Source: Sphingomonadaceae bacterium OTU29LAMAA1
GTDB taxonomy: Bacteria > Pseudomonadota > Alphaproteobacteria > Sphingomonadales > Sphingomonadaceae
Direction: 5' to 3'
Assembly (NCBI GenBank): GCA_024072375.1
Contig: CP099617.1
Span: forward strand, 3,851,001 to 3,915,000
DNA length: 64,000 nt
How positions within the stretch are numbered: the first letter of the stretch is position 1; each line of letters starts with the position of its first letter. A program made the position numbers and the translations under genes. Shown here piece after piece: positions 26,326 through 33,619 of the stretch. Under the pieces are notes generated by a model. That model was not told where the DNA came from and searched no databases. It saw only the letters and a list, made by a program, of their open reading frames with translations.

Positions 26326-27828
26326 ATGCCCCTAGCCGGCGTCAGCGCTGCCGACGAGATGGTGCCACGCGCGGTCGACCGGTCGCGACTGTTGCTGTTC
26401 GGGCTGCTCGGCTTTTCCGCCGGCTTGCCGTTCTACATGTTCTCCACGGTGCTGGCGCTGCGGCTGACGCAGCATGGCGTCGGGCTGGTCGTGATCGGCT
26501 TCTTCGCCTGGATCACGCTGTTGCCGACCGCCAAGTTCCTGTGGGCGCCACTGCTGGATCGTGTCGGCGTGCCCGGCTTCGCGCGGTTCTGGGGCAAGCG
26601 GCGCGGGTGGATCATGCTCGCGCAGTTCGGCATCGCGACGTCGCTGGTCGCGCTGGCGATCGGCAGCGACGATCGCAGCCTGCCGCTGACCGCATTGGCG
26701 GCAGTGCTGCTGGCGTTCTGGACGACGACGCTGGAGGTCGCGGCGGATGCATGGCGGATCGAGGTTGCGCCGACCGCAGGCGACCAGGGGCCGATCGTGG
26801 CCGCCAATCTGTGGGGCTATCGCAGTGCGATGGTCGCGGCGGGCAGCGGTGCGCTGATCTTCGCCGACGGGGCAGGGTGGGCGGCCGCTTACCTGTTGAT
26901 CGCCGCCGCCGCATTCGTACCGTTTCCCATCCTTGCGACGATGCGACCCGACGTGGCCGGCGGGGGTGGGCGGATGGTGGCACTCGCGACCGGACTGGCG
27001 GCGAGCGTGCTGATCCTGCTGGGTGTGGCGGCCGCGGCCGGCATGATCGGGTGGATCGTGCTGAGCGTGGCCGATGCGTGGGGCATCGATTCGCGCAGCA
27101 ACGTGACGCCGGCGGTGCTGATCGTCTGCCTGTTGCCCTTCGTCGCGATGGCGCTGGCCTTGCCCCGTATCCGCCGCGCCGCGCCGCAGGATCCACTGCG
27201 CCGATCGGCGGCGGTCGGTCCGTATGTCGATGTATTCTGGCGATATGGCTATGGCGCGCTGGCGGTGCTTGCGTTCGTCTCGCTCTATCGCATGGGCGAC
27301 GTGCTGGCGCTGACCCTGTCCAAGCCGCTGGTGAAGGCGGCGGGCTATAGCCTGCGGGCGATCGGTATCGCGGACGGCGCGGTGGCGTTGGCGGCGAGCA
27401 TGGCGGGCGTGGCGCTGGGCGGCTGGCTGGCGACGCGCTGGCGACAGGGATGGGCGCTGGCGCTCGGCGCATTGCTGGCGGCGTTGGGCAATTGGGGGTT
27501 CGTGTGGCTGGCGCACCAGCCCGCCGGCACCGCCGTGCTCTATGTGGCGACGGCACTCGATCAGTTCGGCAACGGGTTCGCGGGGGCGGTGTTCGTCGTC
27601 TACCTCTCGATGCTGGTCAATCCGCGCTATCCGGGCGCGCAATATGCGTTCCTGTCGGGGTTCGCCTTTCTGTTGCCGCGGCTGCTGGCGGGGGCATCGG
27701 GGTCGATGCAGGCGGCGATCGGCTATGACGGATTCTTCCTGCTGTCCGGTGCGCTCAGCCTGGCGGCGATCGTGCTGCTGCCGTGGGTGACGCGCCTGCG
27801 CCCTCATGCCGACGACACGGCCGCGTGA
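26326..27828 (+). CDS. AmpG-like muropeptide permease (MFS)
   Basis: A 500-residue major-facilitator protein with twelve or more hydrophobic helices. RSRLLLFGLLGFSAGLPFYM near the N-terminus and LLPTAKFLWAPLLDRVG (about 65-81) match AmpG, which imports anhydro-muropeptides during wall recycling. TTLEVAADAWRIE near 137 and ATALDQFGNGFAGAVFVVY near 406 are further AmpG-like blocks. Its stop overlaps the start of the serine hydrolase gene by 4 bases (GTGA), so the two are coupled. No ampR, ampD or nagZ is in the window. Start uncertain: the ATG at 26326 lacks a ribosome site, and ATG 26359 is an alternative. Confidence 0.87.
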   Translation: MPLAGVSAADEMVPRAVDRSRLLLFGLLGFSAGLPFYMFSTVLALRLTQHGVGLVVIGFFAWITLLPTAKFLWAPLLDRVGVPGFARFWGKRRGWIMLAQFGIATSLVALAIGSDDRSLPLTALAAVLLAFWTTTLEVAADAWRIEVAPTAGDQGPIVAANLWGYRSAMVAAGSGALIFADGAGWAAAYLLIAAAAFVPFPILATMRPDVAGGGGRMVALATGLAASVLILLGVAAAAGMIGWIVLSVADAWGIDSRSNVTPAVLIVCLLPFVAMALALPRIRRAAPQDPLRRSAAVGPYVDVFWRYGYGALAVLAFVSLYRMGDVLALTLSKPLVKAAGYSLRAIGIADGAVALAASMAGVALGGWLATRWRQGWALALGALLAALGNWGFVWLAHQPAGTAVLYVATALDQFGNGFAGAVFVVYLSMLVNPRYPGAQYAFLSGFAFLLPRLLAGASGSMQAAIGYDGFFLLSGALSLAAIVLLPWVTRLRPHADDTAA

Positions 27829-28829
27829 TCGACGTGGCCTTCGCACCCGCCGCGGCGGCGGTGGCACGGGGAGACCTGCCCGGCGCGATATTGGGGCTGG
27901 TGACCCGCGCGGGTGTGCGTGCGGTGCGAACGGCCGGGCATGCTGTGCTGGTGCCCGGACAGGAGTTGCTGACCCGCGATCACTGGTTCGATCTCGCTTC
28001 GCTGACCAAGGTGATCGCGACGACGACGATGATCCTGACGCTCGCCGAACAGGGGCGGATCGGGCTCGATCGCCCGCTGACCGACGCGATCCCGGATCTG
28101 CGGCAATATGACGTGGAGGGGGCGGCGGAGCGGCAGCTGACGTTTCGCGACTGCCTGTGTCACCGGACGCATCTGCCGGCGGTGGCGCCGATCTACACGT
28201 ACGGCGACGATCCACAGCGGCTGCGCGCGTTCGTCCTGCAACGCGAATGGCCGGCAGGGCCGGCGGTCTATTCCGACATCAACTTCATCCTGCTCGGCAT
28301 CGCGATCGAGCGGATCACCGGTGCGCCGCTGCGCGCCTGGCCGTTACCCGAGGGGTTGGGATATGCTCCGGTCGACGGCCCGGTCGTGGCGACCGAGGCG
28401 TGCCCGTGGCGCGGTCGGGTGCTTTGCGGCGACGTGCATGACGAAAATGCGGCGGCACTGGGCGGTGCGGCGGGACATGCCGGCTTGTTCGGCACCGTCG
28501 ACGGCGTGCTCGATTTCGCGCGGGGATTGCTCGACGGCACCGGTGCGTCACCCGCGCAGTTGCAGGCGATCGTCGAGCGGCAGCAGGGCGACCGCACCTG
28601 CGGCTGGGAGCGGCGCTTCGCCGGCTGGCATGGCGGGGAGGCCTGTTCGGACCGGACGATAGGCCACACCGGCTTCACCGGCACGGGGCTGTGGATCGAC
28701 ATGGATCGCGGCCTTGCCTGGACGTTGCTGACCAACCGGGTGCATCCGACGCGGCATCGCGACAGCGGCATCTTCGCCTTGCGTCCCGCGGTCGGCGATG
28801 CGGTGATCGCCGCATATGACGCCGTCTGA
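27825..28829 (+). CDS. Serine hydrolase of the beta-lactamase/DD-peptidase fold
   Basis: A 334-residue cytoplasmic-looking enzyme without a signal peptide. The acylation motif SLTK puts the nucleophile at Ser59 and the base at Lys62, YSDINF near 146 is the Tyr-x-Asn equivalent, and HTGFTGTGLWID near 284 replaces KTG. These motifs place it in the class C beta-lactamase/esterase group. The lack of a secretion signal and its coupling to an AmpG-like permease suggest work on imported muropeptides or another cytosolic ester/amide (inference). The GTG start at 27825 is preferred because it overlaps the permease stop; the longer in-frame start at 27783 lies inside that gene. Confidence 0.85.
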   Translation: MIDVAFAPAAAAVARGDLPGAILGLVTRAGVRAVRTAGHAVLVPGQELLTRDHWFDLASLTKVIATTTMILTLAEQGRIGLDRPLTDAIPDLRQYDVEGAAERQLTFRDCLCHRTHLPAVAPIYTYGDDPQRLRAFVLQREWPAGPAVYSDINFILLGIAIERITGAPLRAWPLPEGLGYAPVDGPVVATEACPWRGRVLCGDVHDENAAALGGAAGHAGLFGTVDGVLDFARGLLDGTGASPAQLQAIVERQQGDRTCGWERRFAGWHGGEACSDRTIGHTGFTGTGLWIDMDRGLAWTLLTNRVHPTRHRDSGIFALRPAVGDAVIAAYDAV

Positions 28830-28846
28830 CGCCGGTCGGGACGCGC

Positions 28847-29545
28847 TCAGTCGATCGATCCGGTCGCGAGATAGCGGTTGAGCCAATCGCCGATGGCGGC
28901 ATTGTCGCCTGGTGCCGCCATCGATCCCAGCGCGCGGCTGCGCAACGCGTCGTCGATATCGGGAGCGGCATGTGCGCCGATCAGGGCGCGACCATAAGCG
29001 GCGTCGAATTCGGGATGGAATTGCAACGTCAGCGCCTCGCCGTGCGGATAGGCGAGTGCGGCACAGGGGGTGAAGGCGGTCGACGCGATCACCGTGGCTC
29101 CGGCGGGCGGTTCGATCACCTGATCCTGATGCGAGGCCATCGCCGCGACCTGTGGCGGCAGTCCGGCGATCGGCCGTTCCAGCACGTAGCGCGTGATGCC
29201 GAGACCCCATCCCTGCGGGGCTTTTTCGACGCGTCCACCGAAGGCGTGTGCGATCGCCTGATGCCCGAAACAGATGCCGATCAGGCGGGCACGCCCGCGT
29301 GCGGCGCGCAGGAAGGCGGCAAGCGATCCGGTCCATGGCAGGCCGTCGTTGACCCCGGCCGCGGATCCGGTGACGACATAGGCGTCGCATTCGCCCGGAT
29401 CGCCGGGCAGGCCGCCGGCGCGAACGTCATAGCGGGTGTAGAGGTGGTCCGGACCCAGCAGCCGTGCGACCATGCCGGCGTAATCGCCGTGCTGTTCCGA
29501 AAGATCGCCGGGTGGTGCGCCGGTTTCGAGAATACCGATATGCAT
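28847..29545 (-). CDS. Class I glutamine amidotransferase-like protein
   Basis: A 232-residue free-standing GATase domain. The nucleophile elbow LIGICFGHQ places the catalytic cysteine at residue 92, and LTLQFHPEFD near 173 supplies the His-x-Glu pair. It resembles GMP-synthase-like or YfeJ-type stand-alone amidotransferases whose partners are usually unknown. The gene converges on the serine hydrolase (17 bases between stops) and shows no operon partner on its own strand. Its upstream side is the long intergenic region with the candidate small RNA. Confidence 0.88.
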   Translation of the reverse strand: MHIGILETGAPPGDLSEQHGDYAGMVARLLGPDHLYTRYDVRAGGLPGDPGECDAYVVTGSAAGVNDGLPWTGSLAAFLRAARGRARLIGICFGHQAIAHAFGGRVEKAPQGWGLGITRYVLERPIAGLPPQVAAMASHQDQVIEPPAGATVIASTAFTPCAALAYPHGEALTLQFHPEFDAAYGRALIGAHAAPDIDDALRSRALGSMAAPGDNAAIGDWLNRYLATGSID

Positions 29546-29723
29546 GAGCGAATGGTCCGACCGATGCCGTCGCAGGATACAGCGGGGGAGAATCCGGATA
29601 CGCCGATGGACTCGATCCCCCGCGTCCCCAACGCACCGCTGCCGGTTTCACCGGCGGGCTCCGCTCCATATATCTCGTTGACGGTGCGTTCTGGACGGAT
29701 GCGGCCTACGCCGGAACGCGAAC

Positions 29724-29752
29724 AAAAAAAAGACCGGTCAAAGACCGGCCGG
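29724..29752 (-). terminator. Rho-independent terminator facing left
   Basis: The stem 29732-29739 with 29743-29750 has one G-U pair and an AAA/TTT loop, and is followed on the minus strand by eight T residues. The plus-strand reading has a weaker tail (GTTTTT 6 bases after the stem), so it may be bidirectional. Confidence 0.75.
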
Positions 29753-29810
29753 AAAGTTTTTAGGAGAGGATGCCTGAAAGGCACAGTCGTTGTGCATCGC
29801 AGCACGGGTT
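29724..29810 (-). ncRNA. Candidate trans-acting small RNA with anti-Shine-Dalgarno element
   Basis: Read on the minus strand: a 5-bp hairpin (29781-29795), then an overlapping or alternative hairpin TGCCTTTCAGGCA (29771-29783), the single-stranded TCCTCTCCT (29762-29770) that is complementary to ribosome-binding sites, then a GGCCGGTC/GACCGGTC stem and eight Ts. This hairpin/CU-rich/terminator order resembles alphaproteobacterial sRNAs that pair with ribosome sites. The 5' end is a guess, as no clear promoter is seen. There is no gene between it and the upstream PPIase start that would need this terminator. Confidence 0.45.
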
Positions 29811-29923
29811 CATGCAATTGCAAAATACGCAATCCAGCGTTCGTGCCGTGCAATCGTAGCGCTATCATTGCCAACGTGCCGATGGTTGCGCGCCGCCTGT
29901 CATTCTCATAGCCGGGATCGATC

Positions 29924-30598
29924 ATGCATATTTTTTCCACCATCTTCGCGGTTGCAGCGCTGTCGACAGCAGCGTCTGCCGCCGCGCCGCGTGAACCGGC
30001 GATCGTCCGGGTGCGTCTCGAAACCCCTTATGGCCCGATCGTGCTGGCGCTGGAGGCACGGCGCGCGCCGAAAACGGTCGCCAATTTCATGGGCTATGTC
30101 GACGACAAGCGTTTCGACGGGATGAGCTTCTATCGCTCCGCACGCAATCGCAGCGCGCCGACCTATGGCTTCATCCAGGGCGGCATCCGCACCGACGCGC
30201 GCCGCATCCTGCCGCCGTTCCCGCTGGAAACGACGGCGATGACGGGGATCAGGCATGTCGACGGCACGATTTCGATGGCGCGCCGCGCGGATGCGGGATC
30301 GGCGGGCGGCAATTTCTTCATCACCGTCGGTCCGATGCCCAGCATGGACGCGAAGGGCGCCTACCCCGGCTATGCGGCGTTCGGCCACGTCGTGTCGGGA
30401 ATGCCGGTGGTGAAGCGTATCCTGGCGCTGCCGACGGGTGGCGGCATGGGCGGGCAGTTATTGCTCCGTCCGATCAAGCTGATCGCCGCCCGCCGGCTGA
30501 ACGGCACGCCGCACCCCACCGGTCTGGTCAAGCCGTGGCTGGTGAAGACGAAACCGGCCGCGGCAAAGCCTGCGCCGGCTCGACCGGCACCAAGATAG
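29924..30598 (+). CDS. Secreted cyclophilin-type peptidyl-prolyl isomerase
   Basis: Periplasmic folding enzyme that isomerises prolyl bonds. A signal peptide (about residues 1-19, ending ASA-AAP) is followed by the cyclophilin domain: ETPYGPIVLALEARRAPKTVANFMGYVD, the GFIQGGIRTD strand, SMARRADAGSAGGNFFITVG, and FGHVVSGMPVVKRIL. A Lys/Pro/Ala-rich C-terminal tail (KTKPAAAKPAPARPAPR) is likely disordered. 224 residues. The glycine-zipper gene follows 64 bases downstream. Confidence 0.92.
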   Translation: MHIFSTIFAVAALSTAASAAAPREPAIVRVRLETPYGPIVLALEARRAPKTVANFMGYVDDKRFDGMSFYRSARNRSAPTYGFIQGGIRTDARRILPPFPLETTAMTGIRHVDGTISMARRADAGSAGGNFFITVGPMPSMDAKGAYPGYAAFGHVVSGMPVVKRILALPTGGGMGGQLLLRPIKLIAARRLNGTPHPTGLVKPWLVKTKPAAAKPAPARPAPR

Positions 30599-30662
30599 GA
30601 CAGGATGAGCAACCAAATTCCGGTCGTGCGGTTATCCAGCATCATCATGAGGAGGATCACCG

Positions 30663-31037
30663 ATGAAGACTGGATTGCTAAGCCTGCTGGCCGCAGTGGC
30701 GATGGTATCGCCGGTCGCGATGGAGCCTGCCGCCGCACAGCGCGGCGACTATCGCTGGCAGGGTGACAGGGGCCGCAACTGGGAACCGTCGCAGCATTAC
30801 CGGTCGGGCAAGTATCGCGAGCGGCGCCTCGGACGCAACGACCGGATCTACAAGGGCCGTGATGGACGGGCCTATTGCCGGCGCAACGACGGCACGACCG
30901 GGCTGGTGGTCGGCGCATTGGGCGGCGGCGTGCTCGGGAATCTGGTCGGCGGCGGCACGCTTGGCACATTGCTCGGTGCCGGCGGCGGCGCGGTACTGGG
31001 TCGGTCGATCGATCGCGGCAACGTAAAGTGCCGTTGA
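30663..31037 (+). CDS. Secreted glycine-zipper (2TM-type) envelope protein
   Basis: 124 residues. A signal peptide ends near residue 25 (EPAAAQ), a basic Arg/Tyr-rich middle follows (YRSGKYRERRLGRNDRIYKG), then a two-helix glycine zipper TTGLVVGALGGGVLGNLVGG and GTLGTLLGAGGGAVLGRSID, ending in NVKCR. Related 17-kDa surface antigen/SlyB-like modules sit in the outer membrane (family knowledge), but here no lipobox is present. A perfect AGGAGG lies 7 bases before the ATG, suggesting strong translation. Exact role unknown. Confidence 0.85.
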   Translation: MKTGLLSLLAAVAMVSPVAMEPAAAQRGDYRWQGDRGRNWEPSQHYRSGKYRERRLGRNDRIYKGRDGRAYCRRNDGTTGLVVGALGGGVLGNLVGGGTLGTLLGAGGGAVLGRSIDRGNVKCR

Positions 31038-31070
31038 TGTGAGACAGGGCGGCCACGAGGCCGCCCGCCT

Positions 31071-32510
31071 TCAATACGCGTCGGCGATCAGCAACAAGGC
31101 CGCATCGACGGCTGCGCTCGCCGACGCATCCGCAGGCATGTCGTTGGCGAAACTCGCGAAAACGAGATTGCGCCCGCTGCGCGCCTGCATGAAGCCGGAC
31201 AGCGCCGACGCGGCGTTGAGCGTTCCCGTCTTCGCACGCAGCCGGCCAGCCAGCGCCGTGCCTGCGAACCGCCGCCGTAAAGTGCCGTCCACGCCCCCCA
31301 CCGGCAGCGTCGCCTGCCACGCCGAGCCCCATGGCCGGGTCTGCGTCCAGCGGAGGAACCGCGCCATGCCGCGCGGCGACATCCGATTGTAGCTCGACAT
31401 GCCCGAGCCATCGGCAAAGTCGTATCGCCAGCGTTCCACCCCGGCGCGCGCCAACATCGCCGCGATGCGGACCTGTCCATCGGCGATCGATCCGCTGCCG
31501 TCGATCCGGCCGATCCTGCGCAGCAGCAACTCCGCGTGCAGATTCTGGCTCACCCGGTTGGTCAGCAGCAGATCCCCGGTCAGCGGGAGAGGGATCGCGC
31601 GGGCGAGCGCCGGAGGGGCGGGCGGCCGGACGACGGGCGCAGCGCCGCGCAGGACAGGATCGTCGTCGGGGCCAGCCGCACGATGGCGAACCCGCACCAT
31701 TCCCGCGACGCGAACGCCCCGTGCCAGCAGCATTGTCCGGAGGCGCCACGCGGCATAATCGGCCGGGTCGTCGATGCCGACGCGCAACGTCTCCGGGGCG
31801 GAACCCGGTGCAATGGTGCCGTCGAGGCGCAAGGTCCGGCTGCCCGGCATCCGATCGTAGGAGATCGCAGTCCGGCCGCCCGTCGTGATGCGGTTGTCGA
31901 TCATGAAATAGGGCAGGGCTGCGATGAGCGCCACACCGTGTCCGTCGGGCGAAGGCGTGACGGTGACACGCAATTCATTGTCGTCCAGCGTCAGCGCCGA
32001 CACACCGGTGCCCGATCGGGTAGGGATGTTGTTCCAGCTCATGCCGGGGCTCCAGCGCTGGTCCGGGAACAGGCTGTCGTCGCCGATCACATCGCGCACG
32101 CGCCGTGTCCGTGCGGCGACCGCATCGGCCAGCGTTGAAAGGCAATCGTCGATACAATCCGTCGCGCTCGACAATCGGGCATCGCCATGTCCGGCGAGAA
32201 TCACGTCCGCGCCTTCGACCCTGACAGTCGCGCCGGCATCCGTGTCGGGCAGGGTGACGTCACCGAGCGAATCGAATGCGGCGGCGGTCGTCGCGATCTT
32301 GGTGTTGGACGCGGGAACGAAGCGGTCGTCAGGCGCGATCGCGACGATCTCGCGGCCGGTATCGTCGAGGACGACCAGTCCGAAGCGCGTGCCGGGTCCG
32401 TTCGCCCGCAAGATGGCGGCCACGCGATCCTGCAACGTCGTCGGCTCGTCCGCCGCTGCCGGTGTCGTCAGCAGCGTCGTCGCCGCTGCAAGGATCGCAA
32501 TTGCCCGCAT
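31071..32510 (-). CDS. dacB: D-alanyl-D-alanine carboxypeptidase/endopeptidase (PBP4-type)
   Basis: Penicillin-binding protein of family S13 that trims or cuts peptidoglycan cross-links in the periplasm. A signal peptide (MRAIAILAAATTLLTTPAAA) is followed by the active-site SNTK (Ser68, Lys71), the SxN motif SYN within SGMSSYNRMS, and the KTG triad in RAKTGTLNAASALSG. Between SxxK and SxN lies the large insertion typical of the family. 479 residues. The ATG at 32510 is selected because the signal peptide starts there. The glycine-zipper gene converges on it. Confidence 0.93.
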   Translation of the reverse strand: MRAIAILAAATTLLTTPAAADEPTTLQDRVAAILRANGPGTRFGLVVLDDTGREIVAIAPDDRFVPASNTKIATTAAAFDSLGDVTLPDTDAGATVRVEGADVILAGHGDARLSSATDCIDDCLSTLADAVAARTRRVRDVIGDDSLFPDQRWSPGMSWNNIPTRSGTGVSALTLDDNELRVTVTPSPDGHGVALIAALPYFMIDNRITTGGRTAISYDRMPGSRTLRLDGTIAPGSAPETLRVGIDDPADYAAWRLRTMLLARGVRVAGMVRVRHRAAGPDDDPVLRGAAPVVRPPAPPALARAIPLPLTGDLLLTNRVSQNLHAELLLRRIGRIDGSGSIADGQVRIAAMLARAGVERWRYDFADGSGMSSYNRMSPRGMARFLRWTQTRPWGSAWQATLPVGGVDGTLRRRFAGTALAGRLRAKTGTLNAASALSGFMQARSGRNLVFASFANDMPADASASAAVDAALLLIADAY

Positions 32511-32551
32511 CGGACGACAGCGTACCCGCCGCCGTCCGATGCGCAAGCCGG

Positions 32552-33073
32552 TCAGCCCTTCAGATAGGGAGCAGCGCCGGACTTCGGCGAATCGTGCTCG
32601 CTGATCGAATTCAGCTGGATGTAGTTGTGGATACCCATGCGCTCGATCATCTCGAACTGGCGCTCCAGCGTGTCGACATGCTCTTCCTCGCTGGCGAGGA
32701 TGCGGGCGAACAGGTCGCGGCTGATATAGTCGCGTACCTCTTCGCAATAGGCGATCGCGCCCTTCAGCTGTTCGACCGCTTCCAGTTCCATCGCGAGGTC
32801 GGACTTAAGCACCTCCTCGACGGTTTCGCCGATGCGCAGGCGACCGAGCAGCTGGAAGTTGGGCAGGCCATCGAGGAACAGGATGCGCTCCGACAGCCAG
32901 TCGGCGTGCTTCATCTCGTCGATCGATTCCATCCGCTCGTATTGGGCGAGCTTGTAGACGCCCCAATGGTCGAGCATCCGGTAGTGGAGCCAATATTGGT
33001 TGATTGCAGTCAGTTCGTTCCTGAGCGCTTCGTTCAGGAATTCGATGACCCGTGGGTCGCCCTTCATCGCCAT
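32552..33073 (-). CDS. bfr: Bacterioferritin
   Basis: Iron-storage cage subunit with a diiron ferroxidase site and inter-subunit haem. Counted from the second Met, MKGDPRVIEFLNEALRNELT has Glu18; RMESIDEMKHAD provides Glu51, the haem ligand Met52 and His54; YISRDLFARILASEEEHVDTLE provides the remaining ligands. The 24-mer fold is implied by homology. The first ATG at 33073 and a second at 33067 are both possible; the family usually starts MKGD. It is probably co-transcribed with bfd, 112 bases upstream. Confidence 0.96.
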   Translation of the reverse strand: MAMKGDPRVIEFLNEALRNELTAINQYWLHYRMLDHWGVYKLAQYERMESIDEMKHADWLSERILFLDGLPNFQLLGRLRIGETVEEVLKSDLAMELEAVEQLKGAIAYCEEVRDYISRDLFARILASEEEHVDTLERQFEMIERMGIHNYIQLNSISEHDSPKSGAAPYLKG

Positions 33074-33185
33074 GACTTTCTTACCCTTTTCGGATCATCC
33101 GTTACGGAGCCGGTCTAGGCGTCAAATGGCCGTGGCCGCAACCCTGAAAATGGCGGATTTCTGCGGGTTTCAGATGCTGCGAACG

Positions 33186-33356
33186 TTATGCAGCAGCGCG
33201 TTCGGTATCGATAATGGCTCGCGCTACCACGGTGCATTGCCCGCATTTCGCCTGACAGCCGAGCGAGCGATACGCCTGACACGCTGTCATGCAGCCGCTG
33301 CGCGCGGCGGCGCGGACCTGGGATTCCCGGATGGCATTGCACACGCAGACGACCAT
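33186..33356 (-). CDS. bfd: Bacterioferritin-associated ferredoxin
   Basis: [2Fe-2S] protein that docks on bacterioferritin and releases iron by reducing its core. 56 residues with Cys4, Cys6, Cys38 and Cys41 (VVCVCNAI and KCGQC), the same positions as in E. coli Bfd. AGGAG lies 6 bases before the ATG at 33356; a longer start at 33380 would add eight residues and lacks such a site. It precedes bfr on the same strand. Two inverted repeats upstream look like iron-regulator sites. Confidence 0.93.
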   Translation of the reverse strand: MVVCVCNAIRESQVRAAARSGCMTACQAYRSLGCQAKCGQCTVVARAIIDTERAAA

Positions 33357-33393
33357 GGATGCTCCTTCGCTTCGCCCCATCGAATAGGGCTAA

Positions 33394-33436
33394 TGCGAGG
33401 CGCTCGCAAGTGAATATGCGACTGATTCGCAGTCGC
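33394..33436 (-). promoter_or_regulatory. Candidate Fur/iron-responsive operators before bfd-bfr
   Basis: Two inverted repeats in tandem: TGCGAG-GCG-CTCGCA at 33394-33408 (perfect 6-bp arms) and GCGACTG-ATTCG-CAGTCGC at 33418-33436 (perfect 7-bp arms, 19 bases overall, Fur-box size). They lie 38-80 bases before the bfd start. Assignment to Fur or Irr is inference from position and symmetry. Confidence 0.5.
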
Positions 33437-33466
33437 TGACGCACGGTTCGTCGCAACGGCCTTCAG

Positions 33467-33608
33467 TCCTCCCCCGCAAGGGGGAGGTGGCAGCGAAGCT
33501 GACGGAGGGGGAGGTAAGCGACCAATCCAATAATGGAATGCGTCGCTTACCTCCCCCTCCACCATTCGGCTGGCGCCGAACGGTCCCCCTCCCCCTGGCG
33601 GGGGAGGA
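33467..33608 (-). repeat. Long-armed palindromic element, family A copy 2
   Basis: Reverse-oriented copy of the element at 23941-24086: outer arms TCCTCCCCCGCAAGGGGGA and CCCTGGCGGGGGAGGA, inner AGGTAAGCG and CGCTTACCT around a different central stretch. The arms are strongly conserved between copies while the centre is not. It lies between the bfd promoter region and the end of purL, and could serve as a bidirectional boundary. Confidence 0.85.
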
Positions 33609-33619
33609 ATGCCGTCAGT

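Larger units (their letters stand above)
29546..29923. other. 378-base intergenic region with candidate small RNA
   Basis: No protein gene is supported. It contains the presumed promoter of the amidotransferase, a strong minus-strand terminator at 29724-29752 that does not follow any visible gene, and the sequence just upstream of that terminator described as a candidate small RNA. A short plus-strand frame from 29770, after AGGAGAGG, codes for only 29 residues and is not persuasive. Confidence 0.6.

Noticed and set aside
26332..28215. A 627-codon minus-strand frame opposite the AmpG-like permease
   Set aside because: Low-complexity Arg/Gln/His sequence typical of an antisense shadow; the plus-strand genes have clear family motifs.
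29770..29859. Short plus-strand peptide after AGGAGAGG
   Set aside because: 29 residues, no spacing between ribosome site and ATG, and the same bases are better explained as the anti-Shine-Dalgarno part of a minus-strand RNA.
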